This document shows positions 49,001 to 58,200 of a DNA stretch of 64,000 bases, in pieces. A program made the position numbers and the translations under genes. The DNA is from Desmonostoc muscorum FACHB-395 (GTDB lineage: Bacteria; Cyanobacteriota; Cyanobacteriia; Cyanobacteriales; Nostocaceae), in NCBI RefSeq assembly GCF_014698035.1, contig NZ_JACJSF010000001.1, positions 1-64,000 on the forward strand, given 5' to 3'. Within the stretch, counting starts at the first letter, position 1. Each line of letters begins with the position of its first letter. The notes under the pieces were generated by a model that was not told the origin of the DNA, did not search any database, and saw only the letters and a list, made by a program, of their open reading frames with translations.

Positions 49001-50170
49001 GAATGAGCCGTCAAACTCTCCTGGCTCCAGTCCAAATGAGGCTTCCAGGTTATCCGACCAGGAAATTTTTCCCGTTTGGATATTCCAGTTCCATGTTCCC
49101 ATCCGAGAAGCTGATAGTGCTAATCGCAGCTGTTGTTCGCTTTGGCGTAGTTCTGCTTCTACCTGTTGGCGTTCCTTTAGCTCACGCTGTGCCTGCTGAT
49201 ACAGTTCTGCCTGTCGTAAGGCGATACTCACCTGAGTTGCCAACTCTTTAAGCAAGTCAATTTCTAAAGGCTGCCAAAATCGCGGGGAGGTACAATGATG
49301 AGCAATTAGCAATCCCCAAAACTGGTTGTCTTGCAGAATTGGTACAACCAGATGAGCTTTGACTTGAAACTGTGCCAACAATTCACCGTGGCATGGGTCA
49401 ATACTGCTGTCATGAATGTCCGATACTGCCGTTACTTGCCCCTGATAATAGCCTTCGATATAATTCTTGATAAAGGCGGGATCGTAGCTGACAAGTTGCG
49501 GTCTATTGGAGGTGATGTAGGTCTCAGCTAGGAAGGGATCTTGGATAGTAGAGGAAAGAAGCGATCGCCACTCTGTCCCAACCGATTCTGCCACTACTGT
49601 CCCATCCCCACCAGGATTTAACCGAAAAACCAGGACGCGATCTGTGTGGAGAAACTGCCGCACCTCGGCTACAGTTGCCTGAAGAATTTCATCCAGATTC
49701 AGAGATAAGTGAATTTGCTGGGTAATTTGCGCGACTACGCGCTCTCGTTCAATACGCTGTTGCAGTTGGGTGCGTAGCCGCACTGTTTCAATTGCCCCAT
49801 TGATTGCTATTTGTAGCCCTTGTGCGGTAATTTGCTCTTTGACAATATAATCTTGTGCGCCGGCTTTCATCGCCTGAACTGCGATCGCCTCATTGCCCTG
49901 CCCTGTGACAACAATCACAGGTAGGCACTGATTTTGAGTTGAGGTTTGCAATTTAGCCAGAAATTCCAGTCCGTCTATGTCAGGCAGTCGATAATCAAGT
50001 AAAATGGCATCTGGTTGGTGTTGCTGGCAAAGTTCTAGCCCTTGCTGTCCCAGGGTTCCTTCTAGGAAAGTGTAAGAATATTCGCGATCGCGCAACAAAT
50101 ACCGCCGATATAGCTCTCGATCTTCTGGGGAATCATCGACAATTAAGAGGGTGCGCTGTTGCTGAGACAT
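46040..50170 (-). CDS. Hybrid histidine kinase with N- and C-terminal receivers, GAF and multiple PAS domains
   Basis: A 1376-residue soluble kinase. Order: REC (Asp59 in LLDYRLPDIDG), GAF (about 145-325, phytochrome-like HTDRVLVFRL), five or six PAS domains with PAC motifs (about 340-970), HisKA with His1011 in SHELRSP, HATPase_c with GLGLGLAIVRQL, and a C-terminal REC with Asp1296 in SDIGMPEVDG. No membrane segment is seen, so it senses cytosolic signals or interacts with partners. The GAF has no obvious bilin-attachment Cys. An N-terminal receiver suggests it can be an intermediate in a relay, perhaps with the HstK-type kinase whose 3' end it overlaps by 32 bp on the opposite strand. The ATG is the first in frame. 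Confidence 0.92.
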   Translation of the reverse strand: MSQQQRTLLIVDDSPEDRELYRRYLLRDREYSYTFLEGTLGQQGLELCQQHQPDAILLDYRLPDIDGLEFLAKLQTSTQNQCLPVIVVTGQGNEAIAVQAMKAGAQDYIVKEQITAQGLQIAINGAIETVRLRTQLQQRIERERVVAQITQQIHLSLNLDEILQATVAEVRQFLHTDRVLVFRLNPGGDGTVVAESVGTEWRSLLSSTIQDPFLAETYITSNRPQLVSYDPAFIKNYIEGYYQGQVTAVSDIHDSSIDPCHGELLAQFQVKAHLVVPILQDNQFWGLLIAHHCTSPRFWQPLEIDLLKELATQVSIALRQAELYQQAQRELKERQQVEAELRQSEQQLRLALSASRMGTWNWNIQTGKISWSDNLEASFGLEPGEFDGSFEMFAARVHPDDRDRVLAVVDRAIATGEDYDIEFRVVYPNGTIRWALSQGKVFYDQHGQPIQMAGIDLDITERKQSAETLRESEERFRQLAENIDAVFWIKEVLENRVSYVSPAYKRLWGLNPQELYQGQQAWVDRIHPEDREATDRAFHEKAVAGNFDEEYRIILPDGSIRWVHDRCFGLRDETGEIYRFAGIAEDISERKQAEQALRDSEERLQMALEGSGGGLWDWNIVSNEDYLSSRWLEMLGYEQGELPGHFNSWERLIHPDDKVWVMERLNAHLQDDSVSYKFEYRMLTKSGEWKWIANHGKVVLRDRQGNPLRMAGIHFDITDRKQAELALRQSEEFKNRILDSSSDCIKVLSLDGRLLYMNTGGLCLMEIDDLNSYLNTEWLCFWKGSYQQQAEQALAAAKTGEVNIFRGYCPTVKGTPKWWEVVVSPILDASGQLERILLISRDITDRKKIELLLQESEARLKLAYKATQSGLWDWDIIHNSAHVSEEYVNLFGLDPTTKEITYELWLSLLHPDDRISANEGVSRTIQQQEEYYEDDFRTIHPDGIRWLAARGQVFYDAAGNAVRMVGNVQDITDRKQAEIQRDRLFQLEQAARAEAERANRIKDEFLAVLSHELRSPLNPILGWTKLLQTRKFSETKTAEALATIERNAKLQTQLIDDLLDVAKILRGKLTIDAAPVNLAFIIESAIDTVTTAAIAKSISLHPVLPNIGQVSGDSNRLQQIVWNLLSNAIKFTPKGGRVEIRLEQVDEQAQIIVRDTGKGINLEFLPYIFESFRQEDVSITRKYGGLGLGLAIVRQLVEAHGGTIMADSPGVGLGATFTVQLPLLNLQPEIKQTDELPQPGLELTGIRVLTVDDDPDARELLTVLLTEYGATVLTVASAAEVLANLESFQPDVLVSDIGMPEVDGYSLIQQIRTLSPEKGGKIPAIALTAYARVDDYQQAITSGYQRHVTKPLDPEELVQAVVALAQIKIGKSESSQ

Positions 50171-50405
50171 CGTGAATTAATTGAGCGGATAGAGTTCAAG
50201 CCCACATTCCGCAGGTTATCATAGAGAGATAACTATTTTTGAAATAGCGCTAAAATCCTCATCCATGTAAGAATTTTACCATACCCTCTATTTTATGACT
50301 TTAGGAAAAGTCTATGATAAAAGGGCGATTACATATAATACTCCTTCTGTTAGTAGTTTACTTGGACTTGTGTGTACACCGTAGCCGACTCGGAGAGGGA
50401 AAGAG

Positions 50406-51272
50406 TTAAGACCTGGTTTCGATATCGTATAACTGGCATAGGGTGAGGAGTTTTTGTTTAAGGCGATCGCGCACATTTTCAGGTAATATCACTACACAAT
50501 CTGGCGCATACTGCATAACTTCGCGGCTAAACCAAAATGTACTAGATACTCGCCTAATCACTCGTCGAACTTTTGGTTTATCTGGTAGCCATTCATGGAT
50601 ATCATCTTCTGGTTTAGCTTGATAAGCAAAAGCCAAATTTGCTAATAAGTGCATTTCTACTTTTATCTCATCCAAATTAGTACGCCACTCACCGGAAATT
50701 AAAGTCACCGCCGCATCCGTAATTCGGTCTAATCGTAAACTCCAGTTGTGAACCAGTTCTGGGATATCAAAATTTCCTTCTGTTTCCTCACACCAGCAAT
50801 CAAGATATTGTCGCTTTTCGTGGGGTGCTACTTTGGCGTGGCGAACCGTAAAGTTTAATAAACGTCCAGTTGCATCTTGATAGGAAAGCTGAAAGGGTTG
50901 TTCGCGCAAGATGTAGCGGTCTATCTCTAAGCGCCAAGATGGGGGCAAATTCTCTAAGAAACGTTCAATTTCGCCTCGCAACGGTAATGATAGTTCGCTG
51001 CGTTCGAGAAGTAAGTTTGCAATGATTTGCGCTTGTTCAATTTGCCCGATGTCTGTCAAAGCATTGATACATCTATGTAATGCCCTGATGCGTGGTTCTT
51101 TCCAATCGTTATTGTTACCGATGAGTAACTTCCGTTGAGCGATCGCTTTAATTAACTTAGAGATGTTAGGCTCTTCTCCCCACATCATACCGAATTCACG
51201 AGCGATCGCTTCTAGCTCGGCTTTATCATGTTCTGATATCGACAGTGTAATAGATTGACCTTTTCGACTCAT
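50406..51272 (-). CDS. WYL-domain transcriptional regulator, divergent from the cas operon
   Basis: A 288-residue regulator from ATG 51272 (a TTG at 51347 would add 25 residues that run across the promoter region). The N-terminus has a ribbon-helix-helix-like SITLSISEHDKAELEAIA, a helical middle follows, then a WYL-type beta domain from about residue 120 (FQLSYQDATGRLLNFTVRHA and LVHNWSLRLDRI). WYL proteins bind ligands and control DNA-damage and phage-defence genes. A WYL protein (Sll7009) acts on a CRISPR-Cas locus in Synechocystis. Divergent placement 100 bp from cas3 makes control of this operon likely. Repression or activation cannot be decided. Confidence 0.87.
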   Translation of the reverse strand: MSRKGQSITLSISEHDKAELEAIAREFGMMWGEEPNISKLIKAIAQRKLLIGNNNDWKEPRIRALHRCINALTDIGQIEQAQIIANLLLERSELSLPLRGEIERFLENLPPSWRLEIDRYILREQPFQLSYQDATGRLLNFTVRHAKVAPHEKRQYLDCWCEETEGNFDIPELVHNWSLRLDRITDAAVTLISGEWRTNLDEIKVEMHLLANLAFAYQAKPEDDIHEWLPDKPKVRRVIRRVSSTFWFSREVMQYAPDCVVILPENVRDRLKQKLLTLCQLYDIETRS

Positions 51273-51372
51273 TAAAATTGTCCGTATACTTTGTACATAT
51301 TTTCTCTTGTCAACTTCTATTTTGCGTGTCAATATAGTTTTTAACAACCAGTTACGGACACTATTTAAGTGT
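51273..51372. promoter_or_regulatory. Divergent control region of the WYL gene and cas operon with TGTCCG half-sites
   Basis: The 100-bp spacer and start codons contain three copies of TGTCCG: 51279-51284, 51355-51360 (inverted, CGGACA) and 51374-51379. The last overlaps the cas3 ATG. The second and third form a perfect 6-bp inverted repeat with 13-bp spacing. They are candidates for the WYL operator, by inference only. Confidence 0.5.
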
Positions 51373-53589
51373 ATGTCCGAAAATTACAAAATTACTCTCA
51401 AGCCTGTTTACTCGCAAACCGTCTCAACACCTGATGGTGTGAAATTACCTAAAGATTGGTCGCTTTCTTGGCATCAAGCTGCAACTTTAGAAGCGTTGCG
51501 CGATCCAAATATTGATGTCGTGTTCAACACCGCGATGACTGGCGATGGTAAAAGTCTGGCCGGATACCTGGATATTTTGCAAAGACAGTCTCCTGTTTTA
51601 GGGCTATATCCCACAAACGAACTCGCTAGAGATCAAGAAAAACAAATTAGAGGATACATTGAGAAATTTCAGCCTGAACATAAACCGCGTGTTAATCGGT
51701 TAAGTGGACAAGAATTAGAAATTTATGCTGAAGAAGAAAAATTGAAAAAAGGAGTAGCTTTAGAAACTCGCGCTGGGCAATCTGAAATTTTGCTGACCAA
51801 TACTGATATTTTTCACTATCTACATTATGGGGCATATTTACTTTATAAAGATAATCCTGATAAACTCTGGAATAGAATAGATAAGCGTTTTAATGTCATT
51901 CTTTTTGATGAGTTTCATGTGTTCAAAGCGCCACAAATTGCTAGCGTAATTAACACAATGCTTTTGATTCGTCGCACTAACAGGCGTAAAAAGTTTTTAT
52001 TCCTTTCTGCCACCCCAAATACCCAATTAATTGAGAGGCTTAAATTAGCAGATTTTCGTTGTCATGAAATTAACCCACTTGAAAAGAATAAATATCAATT
52101 TCCTGAGACTCTTACTGAATCTGAGCAGCTAGAAACCCAAGGTTGGCGAAAAGTTACGTCGGAAATATCATTGCAATTTATCGATTTAGAATCTACATCC
52201 AAAGCATCTGAAACTTGGTTAAAAAATAATTCAGAATTGATTTTAAGTCATTTGCAAAAGCATCCAGGTAGCAAAGGTGCAATTATTCTTAACTCCATTG
52301 CTGCTGTGAAGCGGTTAACTGATTTTTTCAAAACTTTTCTCCAACCATATAATTTCACAGTTGAAGAAAACACTGGTTTATCTGGTAAAAAAACTAAAGA
52401 AGAATCCTTTGATGCTGACTTAGTTTTAGGAACTAGCACTATTGATGTGGGTGTTGATTTCAAAATCAATTTCTTGTTTTTTGAATCAGCAGACGCGGGT
52501 AATTTTATCCAGCGTTTAGGCCGACTGGGACGACATGAGCGTTATGAACGTGATGGACAGCAGATTGATTTTACTAACTTTACTGCTTATGCACTTGTCC
52601 CTAAATTTTTAGTGAAAAGGCTTTTTGAAAAAGATGAGAAGGATGAAGCACCACTATTGAAGTCAGGCGAAGTTTATGAACGTCCATTTTTTCATGATCA
52701 AATTAGGGATAAATACCGCAAAATTAATGATTTTACAGGCTATTACTTTAAATGGGGTGTTGTTCAATCTATGCGACTGGTTCGACAGTTGGGACATCCT
52801 AATATTAAACAGCAATATGCAGCAGGTAGTCAGGAAGCACTAAAGAAAGATTGTGAGATAGTTTTTAGTACTGACAAAAGAAAAGCCAATCTTAAAGCAG
52901 CCTTTGTCCGTAGCAAGGAATGGGAAGAAAAATGGCACGAACTTTCAGGAACAGATAAGGGAAATCCTATTTTAGAGGAGGCTGTGAGTTTTCGGGGTAA
53001 GAGTCCTTTACTGTGTGGAATTTACGACACTACTGAGAAAAATGAGGCTGATAAGTTCAAAACCTACGATTTACCAGGAATTCTCAGCAACTTGGAAATT
53101 GAACCGATGAAGGAGACAGAATTTGAACGACTGCGACAAGCAACAGCAGAACGCACAGATACAACTATCCCCAAAGGCAGATTTAAAAACTGTCTAGGAT
53201 TTATGAAATTACTTCGCTATCGAGAAGAAAGACTAGATTGGAAATTTACTTATCCTGGGGACTTGAAACCCTTTGCTGATACTTGGGATGTGCAGGTGTT
53301 GTTAGGTATTCAGGTTTGGCAACCTGCAAACTATTGGATTAGTGAAATTAACAAGCAATTGAAGAAGCAGGCATTAGTTAGTTATCTGCTGCCTTTTCCC
53401 TTAGAGAGAGTACGTCAGCAAGGACGATTGCCAATGCACTTTCAGATTTACCCAATTAGTGACCAATATAGCGTTTTAGATAATACACCACCATACTGCA
53501 TTGCCTTCGGTCAGTCTGCACTATTGCTAGATACCTTGAGAGATTGGTTTAAGAGTAAAGGGGATGAGATATGGATAACGCCGTGTTGA
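51373..53589 (+). CDS. cas3: Type I-D CRISPR-associated helicase Cas3'
   Basis: A 738-residue superfamily-2 helicase without the HD nuclease domain, as expected for type I-D, where HD sits on Cas10d. Motif I is MTGDGKS (Lys60), motif II is DEFH (179-182), motif III SAT (212-214), and a C-terminal helicase motif VI-like QRLGRLGRH is visible. It would unwind target DNA recruited by the Csc1/Csc2/Cas10d effector. The ATG at 51373 is chosen; a TTG frame extends to 51307 but runs through the regulatory spacer. It is first in the operon. Its stop lies inside the first CRISPR-like remnant repeat. Confidence 0.9.
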   Translation: MSENYKITLKPVYSQTVSTPDGVKLPKDWSLSWHQAATLEALRDPNIDVVFNTAMTGDGKSLAGYLDILQRQSPVLGLYPTNELARDQEKQIRGYIEKFQPEHKPRVNRLSGQELEIYAEEEKLKKGVALETRAGQSEILLTNTDIFHYLHYGAYLLYKDNPDKLWNRIDKRFNVILFDEFHVFKAPQIASVINTMLLIRRTNRRKKFLFLSATPNTQLIERLKLADFRCHEINPLEKNKYQFPETLTESEQLETQGWRKVTSEISLQFIDLESTSKASETWLKNNSELILSHLQKHPGSKGAIILNSIAAVKRLTDFFKTFLQPYNFTVEENTGLSGKKTKEESFDADLVLGTSTIDVGVDFKINFLFFESADAGNFIQRLGRLGRHERYERDGQQIDFTNFTAYALVPKFLVKRLFEKDEKDEAPLLKSGEVYERPFFHDQIRDKYRKINDFTGYYFKWGVVQSMRLVRQLGHPNIKQQYAAGSQEALKKDCEIVFSTDKRKANLKAAFVRSKEWEEKWHELSGTDKGNPILEEAVSFRGKSPLLCGIYDTTEKNEADKFKTYDLPGILSNLEIEPMKETEFERLRQATAERTDTTIPKGRFKNCLGFMKLLRYREERLDWKFTYPGDLKPFADTWDVQVLLGIQVWQPANYWISEINKQLKKQALVSYLLPFPLERVRQQGRLPMHFQIYPISDQYSVLDNTPPYCIAFGQSALLLDTLRDWFKSKGDEIWITPC

Positions 53590-53689
53590 TATCCCTAATA
53601 GGGATTAGCTGCTTTGTCAGCAGGGTGGGTTCAGTATCAGTGAATTATGAGTCTGTGTTTCAATCCCTAAGAAGGGATTATTTAAAGAC
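53583..53689 (+). CRISPR. Probable two-repeat CRISPR remnant inside the cas operon
   Basis: Two partly similar segments lie 72 bp apart. The second (53657-53689) reads GTTTCAATCCCTAAGAAGGG then ATTATTTAAAGAC, very like cyanobacterial CRISPR repeats. The first (about 53583-53618) shares GTGTT and ATCCCTAA-AGGGATTA but has diverged after that, and it overlaps the cas3 stop. The 72-bp period equals a repeat of about 36 bp plus a spacer of similar length. It may be a dead mini-array. Confidence 0.5.
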
Positions 53690-53863
53690 CCCACCACGAT
53701 AACATAGCACGAAAGAGGCATTCACAGTTGAATTTATTTATGGTTACAGAATCATTATTCACCGATTAATTGCCAAAGAGTGCTTTTCCGATAAAAACCA
53801 ATGGTCTAAGAAAAAATAGTATGCTAGGCTCTAAAGTAATCCTTTAAACCAGGAAACACTTAG

Positions 53864-54109
53864 ATGCAAAGCCAAAACTCTGACCCCTTAGACCAACTCC
53901 GTTATGCCATCAATGATCTGATTGATCGCATTAAAGTGCAGCAGCAGCACAATATCATTCAAGATAATCGACTCTCAGACCATGACCATAGAATTGAGGA
54001 AACTGAGGAATCAATCCAATTGTTATGCAGAAAAGTTGCTCAATTCGACTATCTAATTGGTAGAAATCAGGAACTAGAAGAAAAAAACGATTTTTACTGT
54101 AGAGATTGA
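53864..54109 (+). CDS. Small helical protein of unknown function, in cas operon
   Basis: An 81-residue, strongly helical, charged protein with heptad-like spacing (LRYAINDLIDRIKVQQQ, HRIEETEESIQLL), suggesting a coiled coil. It has no recognised domain. The ATG is preceded by AGGA at 9 nt. It lies 12 bp before the DUF1016 nuclease gene on the same strand, so the two are probably one unit inserted between cas3 and cas10d. It may be a partner of the nuclease, but only position supports this. Confidence 0.7.
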   Translation: MQSQNSDPLDQLRYAINDLIDRIKVQQQHNIIQDNRLSDHDHRIEETEESIQLLCRKVAQFDYLIGRNQELEEKNDFYCRD

Positions 54110-54121
54110 AATATTGTCATT

Positions 54122-55141
54122 ATGAGTAATTCCATTTCTGACGATTACAAAAATCTACTTATGGAAGTACAACAACGGATTCGTTCAGCCCAGTACGAAG
54201 CATTAAAGGCAGTTAATCGGGAAATGATTAACCTGTATTGGGATATTGGGCAGATGATTGTTATCAAACAACAGGATGCTAGTTGGGGTAAATCAGTAGT
54301 AGAACAGCTAGCAAAAGACTTACAAGCAGAGTTTCCTGGTATTAGTGGTTTTTCTGCCAGAAATATCTGGAATATGCGGAACTTTTATGTCACATATAGC
54401 CAAAATGAAAAACTGCAACCAATGGTTGCAGAAATTGGATGGACTCACAATTTGGTCATTTTAGAAAAATGCAAAGATGACTTAGAACGAGAATTTTACA
54501 TTAGAATGACTCGGAAGTTTGGCTGGACAAAAAACGTTTTAATTCACCAAATTGAAAATCAAACTTATGAAAAAACTCTGCTGAATCAAACTAATTTTGA
54601 TCAAAACATCTCAGCAGAGATCCGTAACCAATTAAAGCTAGCAGTTAAAGATGAATATACTTTTGATTTTTTGGAATTAGCAGATGAACACAGTGAACGA
54701 CAGCTAGAAGAGTCAATTTTAGCAAAAGTTCAACCTTTCTTACAAGAAATGGGTGGAATATTTGCCTTTATTGGTAGCCAATATCGTTTAGAAGTTGATG
54801 ATGAAGAATATTTTATAGATATCCTATTATATCATCGCCGTTTAAAGTGTCTGGTGGCAATAGAATTAAAAATTGGTAAATTTTTACCTGAATATGTTGG
54901 CAAAATGCAGTTTTATTTAGCTGTTTTAGATAATACAGTAAAGCTACCAGAAGAAAATCCTTCTATTGGCATTATTCTTTGTAAATCCAAACAAAGAACT
55001 ATTGTTGAATATGCACTAAAGGAATCTAATAAACCAATTGGTGTTGCAACTTACCAAATAGTTTCTAAGGTACCACAAGAATTAAAAAATCAACTTCCAG
55101 ATCCAGAGCAAGTTGCTAAATTGCTAGAAGGATTTGAATGA
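54122..55141 (+). CDS. DUF1016/YhcG-type PD-(D/E)XK nuclease
   Basis: A 339-residue protein of the YhcG family: an N-terminal helical domain (INLYWDIGQMI, FSARNIWNMRNFY) and a C-terminal PD-(D/E)XK core with Asp233 and the ELK motif (Glu248-Lys250). The catalytic positions are intact. Family members often sit beside restriction-modification systems and in genomic islands, and may cut DNA or pair with other defence parts. Here it lies between cas3 and cas10d, a place where standard type I-D operons have no gene. It is on the same strand as the cas genes, with 12 bp to the preceding small gene and 64 bp to cas10d, so it is likely co-transcribed. Confidence 0.88.
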   Translation: MSNSISDDYKNLLMEVQQRIRSAQYEALKAVNREMINLYWDIGQMIVIKQQDASWGKSVVEQLAKDLQAEFPGISGFSARNIWNMRNFYVTYSQNEKLQPMVAEIGWTHNLVILEKCKDDLEREFYIRMTRKFGWTKNVLIHQIENQTYEKTLLNQTNFDQNISAEIRNQLKLAVKDEYTFDFLELADEHSERQLEESILAKVQPFLQEMGGIFAFIGSQYRLEVDDEEYFIDILLYHRRLKCLVAIELKIGKFLPEYVGKMQFYLAVLDNTVKLPEENPSIGIILCKSKQRTIVEYALKESNKPIGVATYQIVSKVPQELKNQLPDPEQVAKLLEGFE

Positions 55142-55205
55142 ATCTTGACGATTAGCGATAATGCTGGAGAACTCAAATCTTATTTAATTTCATTTAATAA
55201 AGAAG

Positions 55206-58200
55206 ATGGCTAAAAAAACTAAACAATCAGATGAATATCAACAACTATCACTTTTAGAAGCAGAAATAGAAAATGATTCAACCTCTGAACTATCAGATGA
55301 TGATTGGATGTCTGGAGATGATTCTGACTTTCAAGAAACATCTAATCTAAAAGTCGAAACACAATCAGCAGAACTCTTAACTCTCAAGTTACTGCAAGAT
55401 GCAATTAAATCAGAAAATGACGATGATTTAATTATGCAGGAATTTAGCGATTACGTTTTACCCAATCTTTTACGGGTAGCAGTTGGAGTTACAGCCAAAG
55501 GTGGGAAATTTTTTGATTATTTCGATGAAAAGAGAGAAAAGGAGATAGAAAATTTCCACAAAAATAGTTTAGGAAAAAGTCACAAAATAAAAGAGCCGAA
55601 AAAACTTGATAGAAGAAATGCAGGCGATCAATCTTTAAATACTCATTTACTCAATGGGTTACTACCAGCTAATTTAATAGAACGTTGTCTAAATAAACTT
55701 GATACCACTGCAAAAAGGGTAATTCAAGAACAAGAAAGACGCTTGTTAATTGCTGGGTTTATTTTACATGATTTTGAAAAATTTGATTATCGGCTGTTTT
55801 CTAAAATGCCAGATAATTATAAAGCAATTAGCCAAGATAAAGAACAAGACATTCGCAAGTTATCTGTAGATTCCCACCGCGAAATTATAGATGTTATAGT
55901 CTGTGAATTAGGCCTTGATAAATTTGTTAGCCCTGATGAACCAACAGCATGGCAAGAATATCGAGATGATTTGTTATTTATTGCCTACAATGCCCAGCGT
56001 CGAAATGATACAAATCTCAATGTTTCTGAGCATGGTTTACATCCAATAATAGATGATTATATCCTGATATGTCTTGCTGATTTAACTTGTTTAGCTGATT
56101 TACTTTCCTCAGTTATTAAGCATCCTCAAGACGCAGAACACCAGACCTTAAATGGAATTCTCCACAGCCTCAGTGATGGACAGTTGAAATTTACCTATCA
56201 CAGCATTGCTGAGAATCGTGGTGTTTTAACTAATGTGGTGAATAATGCTTTAATTCAGGCTCATAAAAGTCTCAATACCGATAAGCATCCCTACTATAAA
56301 CCTTTGTTATATCTGCCAACAGGCGTAATTTACTTGGCTTCGCGCAATGCTCCAGCTATCTCGTCGGAAGATTTACCAGACAGTGTAGTTAACAGTATTA
56401 AATCACTTTGTGCAGGTCAATTACGCCTCAGACAAACAGGATTTGGTAGAGACGGCAAAGGCATGAAATATGCCGAATATTACAATTTATTTTTTGACGA
56501 CATAGGCTTGATGAAAGTAGCCTTAGATGCTACATTACGCATCTTAAACCCTAATAAAGCCTCTGTTGCTAAAAGTCGCAGTGAAAATCTGAATAAGTTT
56601 CAGCAACAAAATGTTTTATCTGCTGATTATGACTTCAAATTTGAAGACGATATCCGCATTGACCAAATAGCAGAATTTGGTGATTTAATTAGCCGCAAGA
56701 TATGGGAAGAAACAGTTAATCGCGTTAATTATGCTCGTAAGAAAGATAAAAAGCTACCAGCACTTCCCGATTTTGATTTAACTCACAAAGTTGCAGAATT
56801 TTGGAATTTAGCAGAATGTTTACCCCAAATTAGAGAAATTCAACGCATTAACGAAAGTCTCAAAGAAAACAAGTTAAAGGGGAATACTGGAGGAGTACCT
56901 TATGAATGGTATTATCTCGCGGCTAAATATTTAGAACATCATCCAGGAATTGAAGATGTCCGCGAAGCTTGTCAGCAAGTCATTGACTATTTGACAACCT
57001 TAATTTCTCCGATAATTTCTCAGTATGAATTGCCTGATGGTTGGGATGATTTAAGGCTTTGGGTAAAACGAGTGGTGATGTTACCAGGCACTAATAAAGA
57101 GCCATCTGTTAAAACTCAAGTTGAAACATTTCTAAATGAGTTAAGTAATTACAATGCTGCTAAAAAAGCAGGGCGAGGGAAACAATTAATCTGCTCAATT
57201 TCTCATTCTGCTTACACTGTTACTGAGCAAATGGAATCAGCAGTTTTATTTACGCCTCAAGTTTATACAAACAAGCAAATGTTAGGAGGTTCCAACGCTA
57301 AACGCAATATCTCCAGTATTGCAGGTGTGGAGATGATGCTGAGGCAAATTTTGATGAATCAAACTCAAGCTGTAGGTAAGCGATTTGAAGATGGGAAATA
57401 TCGCTATCTCTACTTTTATCCTACTTATTACTTTACTCCAGAGACTAACAAGTTTTTGCAGAAAGCATACAATGGTATTGCTCAAACTCGCTTTGATACC
57501 AGCGTTCGTAATCATTTTATCAGTAAGGATTTACAGGCGGATTTTGGGCGCGATCGCTACCAAAGTGTAGATAGTTTCTTAATTGATGAAAACCTCCAGC
57601 GTGACAAAGACCGCACCTTTAAACTTTCCTATCCTCCAGACCAGCCTTTAACATTTTACTTCATGGCACTCCCGCCAGGAAGAGACAGTACCGATACAGA
57701 ATCTTGGGTAATGCCAACTTGGTTAGCGTTTGCTTTCCCGATGATTTTAGATGTTAAAACTGTGGTTTCAGAGTCACCAATTCCACCTTTTAATGATGGG
57801 GCTGAATTTGAGGAAAGCGTTTTCCTTGATAGTGCGCCTCATGCTTTCCGTGCTTTAGTAAGGCGCGATCGCTTCCGTCTTGACTACATCCTCGAAGGTT
57901 GGAACGAAAACGGCATCCAATACCCAGCACCTTTAAATGTGCTTACCGCCGCTTATGCCATTCATTTAGATGTAAATGCGCGACAGGGTAAGTCTGGTTA
58001 CGATGCCAACTGGGGGAGATTTACAGAACTGGCTAAAGATTTTGAAACCAGTTCTTTGTACGTCTTTTCTTATCTCAATCGCTGGGTGCGTAACCAGGGA
58101 TCAGATACAGCACGAATTGAAAAAATCCGGCTTTATGCCTATCATTTTTATCCTTGTTTTGACCCTTATGTGAAATATGACACTAATATGGAGCAATTAA

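Noticed and set aside
57282..57570. Short frames on both strands inside cas10d
   Set aside because: They lie wholly within the cas10d frame, with no start signals of their own.
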